Source: Leucosporidium creatinivorum
Taxonomy: Eukaryota; Basidiomycota; Microbotryomycetes; Leucosporidiales; Leucosporidiaceae
DNA: 64,000 nucleotides
Reading direction: 5' to 3'
Assembly (NCBI GenBank): GCA_001600635.1
Contig: BCKL01000009.1
Location: forward strand, 372,001 to 436,000
Shown: positions 52,057 through 64,000 of the stretch, piece by piece
How the letters are laid out: every line of letters begins with the position of its first letter
How positions within the stretch are numbered: position 1 is the stretch's first letter
Position numbers and translations under genes: made by a program
Notes under the pieces: generated by a model
The model's input: only the letters and a program-made list of their open reading frames with translations
The model's database searches: none
What the model was told of the DNA's origin: nothing

Positions 52057-55000
52057 ATGGCTGGAACGCCCTCTTCCACCCCGAGCGGGCGGAGAACCAG
52101 CGCGGGAGCTCAGCCTGGGAGCAGCAACACCTTCGCTTCAGGCTCAACTCTGGCCGGGCAGGACTTTGAGCAGATTGCTGCCAAGCTCAGCGACCCTCAT
52201 CTGGGTACGTTACAGCTACTGCAGCACTTCGAACGAGCTACAGAACGCTGACTTTGAACCGCTCGCTCTCTCCTAACTCGCTCACGCGCCTGGCGCTCGT
52301 AGACCTCAAGGTCAAGATCAACTTGGGCACAGAGCTAAGGGATAGCATCGACATGTATCAGCGCGACATGGATGTAGCAAAGTTCTTCGACTTGCTCCTG
52401 CCCTGCTTCATCAACATCCTCAAGAACGGCAAGCCTGCCTTCACCAGCACCTCGGCAGACAACGTAAGTCTCGGTACAGCAGCGCGTGAATCTTCTGCAG
52501 TCTGTGGAACTTGCTCCGAGGTATTTGGGTGATGCGGGAGGCCTCACTAAGGGCGCTCGGCGGCACGCGTTTCGAGCAGCCCACAGCGGTCGCTTTACAA
52601 CACTAGAACTGACCGACTACTCCTTTACAGCGCCTTCGCAACATCCTCCTTCAGATCCTTCACCGCCTTCCCCACGTCGAACAACTACGACCTCATGCCA
52701 TCTCGCTCATGTCGTTGCTCCTCACCCTCCTCCGCACGGAGAACGAGGACAACGCCGTCGTGTGCATGAAGGTCATCATCGACCTGCATCGTACCTACTC
52801 TCGACCACTCGCCGCCGCGCACAATTCGGACCAACCCGATCAAACCGGGGCCAAAATCGCCGCCAGCGTCGACGAGTTCCTCGAGACGGTCGCCGAGCTC
52901 TTCAGAGGGATGGGACCGGTGGTGGAGGACACCTTCTTGACCAAGGGCGGAGCGGGAGAGAAGGACATGCCCTCACCAGCAGCGGCTGCTGCACCACCAG
53001 CGATCGAGGCCGACGGAGCAGCAGGAGGCGCGGCCGTCGTCTACGCCCCGGCGATGAAGTCGTTCAAGCTGCTGCAGGACTGCCCCGCCGCCATCGTCTT
53101 CATCTTCCAGACCTACCGCCAGCTCGTCGACAAGGCCATCACCATCTTTGTACCCCTCGTGTTCGACGTGAGTCTGGCTTGGGACAGCTCGAAGAGAGCG
53201 AGCTGATTGTTGTGACTCTCCAGTTCCTGCAACTGCAAGCTGCACCACAGGCGAGGAAGCACGCTTCGATGGAGCCCGGCAAGTCCTGGGTCGGTACGGC
53301 GCCCGAGATTCCCAAGGCCAAGCGAGGAGCGTTCCAGGATATGGTGATGGCGCAGACGAAGGTGCGTTTGAGAGCTTCGCCGAGCTCAAGATCACGAGCT
53401 GACTCGCCCTCTCCCCTACAGACCATGTCTTTCCTCGCTTACATGCTCCGCGTCTCCGCTACCGCCCTCTCCTCCTACCTCAACGTCCTCCCCGATATCG
53501 CCGTCAGGCTGATGAAGGACTGCCCCTCCGATGCCGTCGCCATGAAGCGCGACCTCGTCGTCGCTACACGGCACATCCTCCAATCCGAACTCCGCTCCTC
53601 CTTCCTCGGCCAGATCGACACCCTCCTCGACGACCACGTCCTCGTCGGCAACAGCGTGACGGGGTACGAGAACCTCCGCCCCCTCGCCTACTCCATGCTC
53701 GCCGACCTCATCCACCACGTTCGCGCCGACCTCACCGTCGAGCAACTCGCTCGTATCGTCCACACCTACTCGGCCAACGTGCACGACCCGACCCTCGCCG
53801 CTGCGATCCAGACGATGTGCTCCAAACTCCTCCTCAACCTGATCGACCCCATCTCGCTTAAGGAGCCCAAGGCCGCCGTGCAGATCCTGCAGCGTGTCCA
53901 GGTCGCTTTCGTCTCCAAGATGGAGGCGATGGCCGAGGTGCGCGACGAGTGGGGCAAGTGGGCTAAGCAGCGGGAGCCGCTGCCTTCGGTGATTGCGACG
54001 ATTGAGAAGAGGGAGACGGAGCGCAAGGAGAGGGAGAAGGACAAGGACGAGAAGGATAAGGCGATGGTCGTTGATGAGGAGAAGAAGGACGAGGGTGATG
54101 CGATGGACGTTGATGGGGAGAAGGAGTCGAGCGTCGCCGTTGTCAAGAAAGAGGAGGACGAGCTACCACCACTACCGGAATTGGACGACGTCGACATCGA
54201 GCGATCAAAACCCATGCGCAAAGCGATGGTCATGGTCGACCCCGGACCAGACCCCGTCAAGGGTGAGCTCTTCTCGGCACCTCGTCCTATTGCGACCCTC
54301 GCTGACCTCTCTTCCCATCGCAGACGCTCGCTTCCTCTTCCGCAACCTCCTCTTCGGATTCAAAACGATCGCTTCGACCCTCACGCGCCTGCAGGGCAGC
54401 GGTCCCGACGCCGAGATGATGTGCCGCTTCTTCGAGTCGGCCGTCAAGTGCATGGTTCTCTTCGACTCGTCGAGGGATCAAGGCAGGGAGCAGAAGGAGG
54501 TCATGGAGGTCTTCAGCACCACCCTCGTGCAGACCGAGCTCATCATCTTCCAAGAGGTGATTGAGCACAGGATGGAGTTCTTCTTCTCGGAGTTGATCAG
54601 GGTGAGTGCTCTCGTTTTCAGGCGTGCAGAGTTGTAGCTCACCCTACGCCTATCGCAGAACCACGAGCTCCTCGTCATCCCGCAGACCCTCCTCTCCAAC
54701 GAGAACGTCTCGCAGCACTTCGTCGCCATCCTCTTCCGGTTCCTCTCCTCTCGACTCGGCGAGCTCGGCAAGAACGGCAAGGACCACAAGGAGTACACCT
54801 CGGTCATGCTCCGCCTCTACAAGATGTCGTTCATGGCCGTCACCATCTTCCCCGAGAAGAACGAGCCGGTGCTCCTCCCCCACCTCTCCAATCTCATCAT
54901 GAGCTCGCTCAAGCTCGCCTCGCAAGCGCCGGAACCCAATTCCTACTACCTTCTCCTCCGCGCCCTTTTCCGCTCCATCGGCGGCGGCCGCTTCGAGATC

Positions 55001-58000
55001 CTCTACAACGAGGTCCTCCCCCTCCTCCAGGTCCTTCTCGAGCAACTCAACGCCCTCCTCAAGGCCTCCGACAAGTCCCGCCGCGACCTCTTCGCCGAGC
55101 TCATCCTCACCGTCCCCGTTCGCCTCTCCGTCCTCCTCCCCTACCTCTCCTACCTCATGCGACCCCTCGTCCACGCCCTCCAAGCCGGCTCCGACCTCGT
55201 CAGCCAAGGACTCCGCACCCTCGAGCTCTGCGTCGACAACCTCACCCAAGAGTTCCTCAACCCTCTCATGGCGCCCGTGATTGACGAGGTCATGGTCGGA
55301 CTCTGGAAGCTCCTTCGCCCGCTGCCGTTCAACCACCAGCACGCGCACACGACGATGAGGATTCTCGGCAAGATTGGAGGACGGAATCGCAAGGGCTTTG
55401 GACCACCGAAGCTCGAGTGGAAGCCCGTTGGCGCCGAGGCGTTGTTGGACGTCAAGTTCGAGGGCAAGGATGCGACCATTCGGATCGCTCCCGTCGTCGA
55501 CGTCGCGCTAAAGATTATCGGCCGAGGCGACCCTCATTACCGCCGAGTCGCCTTCTCCTTCCTCAAGCAAGCCGTCGCTGTCTTCCTCAAGGAGGTACGT
55601 TGTTTTCATCGAGGGTGTTCGCCCGCTCGTGCTGATCCCTTCCTTCCTTCGCAGGGCCTTCCCGTCGGCGAGCCCGAGCAGACGTTCGGCAACGTCCTGC
55701 GCGGCCTCTTCGACGCTACTCGCGTGGAGGAGTTTACCACCGAGGCCAACCAGTTCCTCTTCGACCTCGCCAAGCACATCTTCTCGCTCGACACCGGCCG
55801 CGACCCTCAGAGCCCCGCCTTCTCCAAGCAGGTCCTCCCTCTCAGCTCCGCCCTCATCGACGGCATCATCGAGAACATCTGCGGCGTCGAGAACTCGGAT
55901 CTCCAGAAGGCGGGAGAGCAGACTCAGCGCATCGCCGAGGATCTCTGGGCGACGAGGAACACCACCCTCGATCCTCACCAGGATCCGGCGACGATCCTCC
56001 TTCACCAGCTCGCCAGTCGCATCGCCTCGATGGCCTACGAGCAGAGCTGGCAGCGCAAGACGGGAGCCGCTCTCGGTATCTCCATCCTCTCCACCAAGGT
56101 CGGCGTCGACATCGGATGGCTCACCGAGCACGAGATCGAGTTCACTCGCGCGCTCCTCTTCAGCCTCAAGGACATGCCTGGCGAGGCTCCTTCGAACGCC
56201 GACATGGTCGCCGATACCCTCCTCGAGACGATCCGGATCTGCAGCGCACCAGGCGCTCGCGAGGAGACGCCCGCCGCCAAGAACCAGCTTAACTACCTGG
56301 TCGGCCTCCTCCTCCTCGAGGTCTGCAGTCAGATCGCCAGCGTGCGCGAGTCGGTCAAGAAGGCGCTCAAGATCCTCTCCGACTCGACCGGCACTCCCCT
56401 CACCGAGATGCTCCTCCCCGTCCGCGACCGCCTCCTCACCCCCATCTTCACCAAGCCTCTCCGCGCTCTCGGCTTCACCATGCAGATCGGTCATATCGAC
56501 GCCGTAACCTACTGCATCAGCCTCTCCCCTCCCCTCATTGAATTCGACGACCAACTTCAGCGCCTGCTGCACGAGGCGGTAGGCATCGCCGACGCAGAGG
56601 ATTCGGCTCTCCTCGGCGGCAAGGCTTCGGCCAAGACGACGGCGCCTCTCACCCAGCTCCGCGTCGTCTGCGTGCAGCTCATCTCGGCCGCCTTCGCTTC
56701 GCCCGAGCTCCACGCCAACCCGAATCTCCATCAGACGAGGCTGAAGGCCCTGTCGGTCTACTTCAAACTCCTCTACGCCAAGTCACCCGAGGTCGTCAAC
56801 GCCGCTTACGAAAGCCTCAAGCTCGTCATGGTCCTCCAAGGCAAGCTGCCCAAGGACCTTCTCCAGACCGGTCTCAAGCCCGTCTTGATGAACCTCGCCG
56901 ACTACAAGAAGCTCTCGGTCGCCAGCCTCCAGGTGAGTCGTGAGGCGACGATCGAGCAGCACAGCTTTACTGACTCTCTCTCGCACTCGCACAGGGACTC
57001 GCCCGTCTCCTCGAGCTGCTCACCAACTACTTCAAGGTCGAGATTGGCCACAAGCTCATCGATCACTTCCGAAGCCTCGCCGTGCCCAAGGACATCCTCG
57101 CCGCGTCGACCAAGCAGCCCTCCGAGGACGGCGAGCTCGAGATCATGGCCGCCATCATCAATATCTTCCATCTCCTCCCCTGTCCCGCCGCCGAGGTCTT
57201 CCTCAAGGAGGTCATCCCCGCCGTCGTCACGGTCGAGCGCCACCTCAAGAAGCTCAAGACGAGCATCTTCACCACCCCGCTCGCCAAGTACCTCAACCTC
57301 TACCCTCGCGAGGCCGTCAGCTTTTTCTTCGCCCACATCAGGGAGCAGCCTCACCTCCTCAAGCTCCCACCAGACGAGGCGCCGCGGGATGAGGGACCAG
57401 GAGGAGCGAGCGACCGGCACAAGATGCGCGAGATCGAGGAGAGGAGGAACATGGAGGAGGCTTCGGCCAAGGCGGACCGCTACGTCGCTACTCTACGCGC
57501 CGTCATCGCCTCTGAGCATGCCAGCCAGGTGCGGACGACCATCACCGCCTCGGCCGTGCAGCTATTCGAGCCGGCGCTGCAGCTGGATGGCGACCTCGGC
57601 TACCGTGCGGCGCTCATCATGCGCGAGCTCGTCGGTCAGGATCCGACGTGGATCGTCAAGACGGAAGGCGTCCTCGGGCTCCTCATCACTCGATGGGTCT
57701 CCGACATTCGTCGCCAGCGCCTCTCGCTCGAGGGCGACCCGCACTTCCAGCAGCTGCGCGAGGACGCCGTGGTGCTCGAGATCTTCATCGCCTACCTCGA
57801 GCAGGCCGAGCACGTCGACCTACTCTTCCACATCGTCGATTCGTACACCTTCTGGAACTCGGCCAACCACACCGTCCTCTCGAGGTTCCTCAACGAGCAC
57901 GTCGCGCTCAGCACCAACGTCGCGTTCAAGCGCGCCATCCTCGACCGCTTCATCGACATCTTCGACAACACGGCCGTCTCCAAGGGGCACAAGACGGCAG

Positions 58001-61000
58001 CTCTTCGCGTACTCGTCAATCCCATCCTCCTCATCTCCTTCTCGCGAGGACAGAAGGAGTCGGGCCTCGTCGACACCGACTACATCACCAAGATCCACTC
58101 CAAGATTTGGCAGCCCCTCCTCACCGTCGTCCCCGATCTGGCGACATTCGAGGATGAGGCGATGCGCGTCGAGCTCTGCCACATGTCGACTCTCCTCGTT
58201 CGCGGCTACTCGCACCTCGTCGCGGAGAACAAGAAGGAGGTCATCAAGTTTGGTTGGGTCAACATCAAGCTCGAGGACATTACCGTCAAGCAGGCCGCCT
58301 ACGTCCTCATCGCCAACTTCCTCCAGCGCTACGAGTCGCCGAGCAAGATCGTCGTCCAGATCTACGTCGCCCTTCTCAAGTCGCACCAGCCCGAGGCGCG
58401 AGCCCTCGTCCGCGAGGCTCTCGACGTCCTCGCGCCCTCGCTACCCAAGCGTATCGGACCAGGAGGAGCAGGCGGCGCGCCAGCTGGGCCGACCGAGACG
58501 GGAGCGCCCTACTGGGCCAAGTGGACTCGCAAGATCCTCATCGAGGACAGCAGCAGCATGCCCCTCCTCGTCAACATCTACCAGCTCATCGTTCGCCATC
58601 CGGACCTCTTCTACCAGACGCGCGACCTCTTTATCCCTCACATGGTCGCCTCGCTCGCTAAGCTCACGCTCGGCTCGACCGTCACCCCCGACACGCGAGT
58701 CCTCACCCTCGACGTCATCGAGCTCATCCTCAAATGGGAGCGCAAGCGCATCGAGGCGAGCAAGAAGGAGGACGAGGCCAAGATGGACGTCGATACCGAG
58801 GGCAGCGAGGTCGTCACGTCGCCGAAGCGGACCAAAGCGGAGCGCGCTGCCTCGGTCGCCCCTTCGACCACCAGCACGAGCAACCCCGCCAACTACGCCG
58901 TCCCCTCCACCCTCCGCGACCAGGTCATCAACAACCTCCTTCGCTTCATCGCCAACTCGCAAGAGGCGCTCGTTCGGAGCAACCTCGTCTCGCGCGCTCT
59001 CGCCCTCCTCAAGGAGCTCATCGGCCCCAACGTCTGGAGCGACCTCCATGTCAAGCTCGCCTTCTTCCAGCGCACCTTCACGCAGAACGAGGTCAACGAG
59101 GAGACGCTCGTCACGCTCTGCAACTCGGCGGAAGTCCTCAACGTCGTCTCGGCGTACAAGTCGCCGGAGTGGCACCTCACCAGCATCGGAGTCCTGCACA
59201 TGATCCTCGAGAAGGGCTACGCATCGACCGAGTTCCGCCTGCACTCGGCGCTGCGCCCCGTCCTCGAGCGCATCTTCGACGTCCTCCCCTCGACCGTCTC
59301 CGCCGATTCGACCGACGCCGCTCCCGAGGTCGTCGCCTTTGTCGAGTGGGCTCGCACCACCATCAGGGAAGGACTCACCACTCTCGTCAATCTCCCAGCG
59401 ACCATGCTCATCCTCCAAGGCTGGGCCAAGTCGACCCCCGAGCGCGTGGACGAGTTCTTCCCTCCCCTCATCCGCGTCTTCTCGCGCTTCACCAAGGAGC
59501 ACATCTCGGCCACCTCGCCCGTCTCGTCCAGCGACCCGCAACTCCGCCTCCTCGTCTCGAGTCTCGAGGTCCTCCGCCAACGCGTCTCGCAGCTCGGCGA
59601 GCATCGTCGGTGGTTCCTCAGCGCCATCGTCCAGCTCGTGGAGAAGTCGTCCAACATCGACGTGTGCCGCTTCCTCCTCCAGATGACGCGCAAGTGGATC
59701 ACCGACAAGGAGGAGCCTCACCCGACCAACAAGGAGAAGGCGGGCATCTTGCTCAAGATGATGTCGTACGAGACGAGGGGTAGCGAGGCGCTCCAGAAGG
59801 ACTACCTCACCCTCATCCTCGACATCTACACCGACCCGACGCTCGTCAGGAGCGAGCTTACCACCAAGCTCGAGCCGGCCTTCCTCATGGGCTGCAAAGT
59901 CCGCGACCCCGTCATCCGCTCCAAGTTCCTCGCCGAGTTCGACAAGTCGCTCGCTCGCGGCCTCTTCAGTCGCCTCCACTACGTCCTCGGAGTCCAGAGC
60001 TGGGAGACGCTCGGCGAGACCTACTGGATCCACCAGGCCCTCGACCTCGTCCTCGGCGCCGTCGACGCGCAGGATCCCCTCTTCACCGGTCCTACTCCCA
60101 AGGAGATCACGCCCTTCGTCGAGCAGCTTCGCACCTTCACCACCGGCGAGCTCGTTAGCTCCGCTCGCAAGCTGCTCTACGCCGACCCGTCTGCGACCCA
60201 CGCCCTCTGGATTTCGACGTTCAAGACGAGCTGGACCTGCCTCTCGCGCCGCGAGCAGCTCGACCTCACCAAGTTCGTCGTCGCCCTCATCACCAAGGAG
60301 TACCACCTCCGCAGCGTCGACCGCCGCCCGAACGTCATCCAGACCCTCCTCTCTGGAGTCCTCGCCTGCTCGCCCACCCCGACCCTCCCTCCTCACGTCG
60401 TTCGCTACCTGTCCAAGACCTTCAACGCTTGGCATGTCGGCATCGAGCTGCTGCAGGAGGCGCTCGAGAACCCTCGCGAGGAGGATTCGATTCGCGAGAG
60501 CACGCTCGACGCCCTCGCCGAGACGTACTCCGAGTTGAGCGAGGAGGACCTCCTCTACGGTCTGTGGAGGCGTCGTGCGGGCTACAACGAGACGAACGCC
60601 GCCATCAGGTAAGCTAGAGCCCTTCTCGACTTTCGCTCGCCTCGCTGACCTCTTGCCTCTTTCTCCTTCACACAGCTGGGAGCAGATTGGCGAGTGGGGT
60701 CAAGCTCAAGTGCTCTACGAGTCGGCGCAGATCACCGCTCGCAGCGGCGTGCAGCCCTTCACCGAGAGCGAGATGGCGTTGTGGGAGGATCACTGGATCG
60801 TTACGGCGCAGAAACTTCAGCAGGTAAGTCTACGCCTCCTTCATCCTTCTCCAGAGCTACTGCTGACGTCTCCATGCTCATCGCAGTGGGATATCCTCTC
60901 CGAGTACGCCTCGTCTTGTCTCGAATCTTTCCCTCTCCCGTTCCCCTTCGCTGACCTTGAACCTCGCTCGCTCAGGCTCGCCAAGAACGAGGGCAACAAG

Positions 61001-64000
61001 GAGCTTCTCCTCGAATGCGCCTGGCGTCTCTCCGACTGGAACAACGACCGCGAGATCATCGAAGGCGCCCTCGAGTCGATGAGCCCCGTCGGCACCCCTC
61101 GCCGTCGCATCTTCGAGGCCTACCTCGCTCTCCTCAACGCTTACCAAGCCAAGGCGCCCGAGGACGTCCCCGCCAAGAAGGCCTTCAACAAGCTCTGCGA
61201 CGAGGGCATTCAGCTCTCCCTCCGCAAGTGGTATTACCTCCCCGACATCGTCTCGCAGGCGCACGTCCCCCTCCTCCAGGTCTTCCAGCAGTTCGTCGAG
61301 CTCCAGGAGGCGCAGCAGATCTTCACCTCGCTCGCCAGCACCAACGCCGGCAACCTCGACGCCCGCTCCAACGAGCTCAAGAGCATCCTCGGCGCTTGGC
61401 GCGATCGCCTGCCCAACCTCTGGGACGACATCAACGTCTGGTCCGACCTGGTCGCCTGGCGCCAACACGTCTTCTCGGCGATCAACAAGGCCTACCTCCC
61501 TCTCGTCCCCACCGCCGCCGCGGGTGTACCGCAGAACTCGAGCTCCTTCGCCTACCGCGGTTTCCACGAGACGGCCTGGATCATCAACCGCTTTGCGCAC
61601 GTCGCTCGCAAGCACCACCTCAACGAGGTCTGCATCACCTCGCTCACCAAGATCTACACGCTCCCCAACATCGAGATCCAGGAGGCGTTCCTCAAGCTTC
61701 GCGAGCAGGCCAAGTGCCACTACCAGACGCCGTCGGAGCTCTCGTCGGGACTCGAGGTCATCAACAACACCAACCTCATGTACTTCAACTCGGGGCAGAA
61801 GGCCGAGTTCTTCACGCTCAAGGGCATGTTCCTCGCCAAGCTGCACCTGCACGACGAGGCCAACCAGACGTTCAACCTCGCCGTCTCGATGGACATGAGC
61901 TTCGCCAAGGCATGGGCCGAGTGGGGCGAGTACCACGATCGCATGTACAAGGAGAACCCTCACGACCTCAACATCGCCGCCAACGCCGTCAGCTGCTACC
62001 TCCAGGCCGCCGGACTCTACAAGAGCGCCAAGGTTCGCAAGCTCCTCGTTCGCATCCTCTGGCTCCTCAGTCTCGACGACACCTCGGGTACGGTCGCCAA
62101 GGCCTTCGATTCGTACAAGGGCGACATCCCTACTTGGTACTGGATCACCTTCATCCCTCAACTCCTCCTCGCCCTCTCGCAACGCGAGGCTCGATACGCT
62201 CGCATCATCCTCATGAAGATCGCCAAGCTCTTCCCTCAGGTGAGTCGCCTGTACTCCCTGTCCTCGCCTCCTCTCGAGCATCGCTGACCTCCTTCTTCGT
62301 CTTCACAGTCGCTCTTCTTCCAGCTCAGGACGATCCGCGAGGACCTCTCGATGGCCAAGCGACAGCACGCGCAGAACCAGGCTCGTATCGCTGCTGCAGC
62401 CAAGGCGGCCGAGCAAGCAGCAGCAGAGGCAGCCGGCGAGCCTCCCAAGCCCGAAGCAGCGGCGAACGGCGACGGCCAGCCTCACCCCGCCGTTCAGCCG
62501 ACCAACCCCAACGGCCCTCGTCACCCGTGGGAGCACGTCGACGAGATCATGTCGATCCTCAAGACGGCCTTCCCTCTCCTCGCCCTTTCGATGGAGATGA
62601 TCGTCGACCAGATCTCGACTCGCTTCAAGCCTTCGCCCGAGGAGGACATCTACCGCCTCATCAGCGCTCTCCTCGCCGATTCGCTACAGCAGTACATCGG
62701 CCGCGCCAGTCAGCCTACCGACGACGGCCTCCTCTCGCAAGCGACCATCGCCAACATTGCTCGCTTCGCCGAGAACTTGCACCCTACCGGCATCAAGGCG
62801 AGTTCACTCGGCGTGTCCCTCTCGCTCGACGGTGGCGCTGACTCATGTCCTCCTTCAGACCTCGTTCGAGAACGACTTCCTCAAGAGCAAGCCCACCCTC
62901 CGCGAGTACGTGCAGCGGTTGCAGCTCTGGAGGGACCGCTACGAGGCGCTTCTCAACAAGAAGGCCAAGAAGTCCAACCTCGAGGCCGTCTCGCACTGGC
63001 TCGTCGAGTTCCAGTACCAGAAGTTCGACGAGATTGAGGTCCCCGGACAGTACCTCAAGGTGAGTCGAGTCGCTGCCTTCGCTCTTACGTCCTCTCACTG
63101 ACCTTTCCTCTCCAGCACGAGGACAACAACGCCAACTTTGTTCGCATCAGCCACTTTGCCAACAAGTTCGACGTCACCCGCTCTCACGGCGTCTACTTCC
63201 GCCGCCTAACCATCCTCGGTCACGACGGCAGCACCCACCGCTTCGCGATCCAAGTTCCCTCGGTTCGCACTTCGCGTCGCGAGGAGCGCATCATGCAGCT
63301 CTTCCGCATGCTCAACTGGTCAGTCGCTTTCTCGCTGCCTTCACCTCTTCCAACCGCTGACCTCTCCTCCTCCTTCGCAGCCCTCTCTCGACTCGCAAGG
63401 AGAGTCGCAAGCGCAACCTCGCCTTCAACATTCCCATCGTCGTTCCGCTCGCTCCTGGCGTCCGTCTCGTCGAGAATGATGCTTCGATCACGAGCTTGCA
63501 GGACGTCTACGAGCAGCACTGCGAGAAGGTCGGCATGAAGAAGGAGGACCCCGTTCTCGCTCACACTGAGCGCGTTCGTGCTCTGCACCGTCAAGAGCCT
63601 CCCCTCGGCGTACGTTCTTTCTTTTCCAGCCTGCTCAGAAGCTTCCGCTGACCGCCTCGCGTCTACAGCGCGCCGAGCTCTGGAACGGTCGGCAGGAGAT
63701 CGCCGAGGAGATTGCCGCCAAGATGATCCCCGACGACATCCTCAAGAAGGTGAGAGTTGCTCGAGCCGCACCTTCAAGTACAGCAGCTGACTCGCCTGTT
63801 CCTCCAGTACATGATCATGTCGATGGCAAGCCCGAGCGAGCTTTGGCAAGTCCGCAAGCAGATGACCCTGCAGATGGCGTCTTTCATCTTCATGACTTAC
63901 GTTATGAGCATGGGAGCTCGTCACCCCAACCGCATCCACATCTCGCGCTCTAGCGGCAAGCTCTACACCTCGGACATGCTTCCTTGTAAGTCGTTCCCCC
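52057..64000 (+). CDS. TRA1: TRA1/TRRAP pseudokinase scaffold of SAGA and NuA4, incomplete at the right edge
   Basis: Starts MAGTPSSTPSGRRTSAG at 52057 (context TCACCATG). First exons are 52057-52204, 52303-52463, then from 52631; more than a dozen short introns follow, with the CTGAC/CAG signals used elsewhere. HEAT-like helical repeats run from DLKVKINLGTELRD and RLRNILLQILHRLPHVEQLR through about 60 kb. The FAT region follows (WEQIGEWGQAQVLYESAQ, IINRFAHVARKHHLNEVC, LHLHDEANQTFNLAVSMD) and the start of the PI3K-like fold (GHDGSTHRFAIQVPSVR, REERIMQLFRMLN). Tra1 is about 3,700 residues in yeast; here the end lies beyond the window, which stops in or at an intron after YTSDMLP. An acidic/Lys insert lies near 54000-54180. 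It recruits SAGA/NuA4 to activators and lacks kinase activity in known homologues. Confidence 0.93.

Noticed and set aside
52484-52514. Possible 20-nt exon in TRA1 between 52463 and 52631
   Set aside because: Including it puts the following exon (RLRNILLQIL) out of frame; a single intron from 52464 to 52630 keeps it.
58441-60435. 664-codon open frame on the minus strand opposite TRA1
   Set aside because: It is the mirror of strongly C/G-ending codons in TRA1; its composition (Glu, Gly, Leu, Val, Arg) and lack of any domain mark it as a shadow. The plus strand encodes a clear conserved protein.
1-64000. CRISPR arrays, transposons, virus-like elements, rRNA or tRNA genes
   Set aside because: No regularly spaced repeats, transposase or reverse-transcriptase motifs, terminal repeats, or cloverleaf candidates were seen by eye. 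Absence of tRNAs was not tested by computation.

Overview
The window is nuclear DNA from a fungus with small, intron-dense genes and a GC-rich genome. It holds about 19 protein genes, nearly all cut by 50-150 bp introns that carry a very uniform branch site (CTGAC, 15-40 nt before the acceptor). Gene content (Zn2Cys6 factors, fungal Pob3 without an HMG box, TRA1, MET6, EF-hand mitochondrial carrier, acyl-CoA oxidase), the GC-rich codon bias and the CTGAC branch site suggest a basidiomycete yeast, perhaps of the Pucciniomycotina (Rhodotorula/Sporobolomyces-like). That placement is inference. No CRISPR array, transposon, virus-like element, rRNA or tRNA was recognised.

Layout. 1-7.4 kb, minus strand: a long Ser-rich protein running off the left edge, a SUZ-domain protein and an unrecognised protein with four DPY-x-[ST]-PP repeats. 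7.9-13.0 kb, plus strand: two tandem monocarboxylate-type MFS transporters; the second contains two 9-nt exons. 13.6-16.3 kb, minus: Ca2+-binding mitochondrial ATP-Mg/Pi carrier (SAL1 type). 17.4-22.2 kb: a WD40 protein divergent from a COX18/Oxa1-type inner-membrane insertase. 22.2-24.9 kb: a 1.3-kb direct tandem duplication, each unit carrying one 222-aa gene of unknown family with identical exon lengths but very uneven divergence. 25.0-28.0 kb: a Costars actin-regulatory protein divergent from ARP2. 28.3-32.2 kb: a four-helix membrane protein, a short-chain dehydrogenase and a probable GPI-anchored protein. 32.9-37.5 kb: 17-exon acyl-CoA oxidase and a six-exon 118-aa gene. 38.0-45.2 kb: POB3 (FACT) and MET6, with an inverted broken copy of the MET6 3' end between them. 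45.9-51.6 kb: two divergent Zn2Cys6 transcription factors. 52.1 kb to the right edge: TRA1, incomplete.

Gene models were built by hand from splice signals. For all but two of the complete genes the joined exon lengths sum to a multiple of three, which is a strong internal check. The exceptions (4974-7431 and 28281-29489) each have one unresolved discrepancy. TRA1 and the left-edge gene could not be closed. The points most worth checking are the tandem 222-aa pair, the micro-exons, the split Costars start codon, the compensated frameshift in the large Zn2Cys6 factor, and the inverted MET6 fragment.
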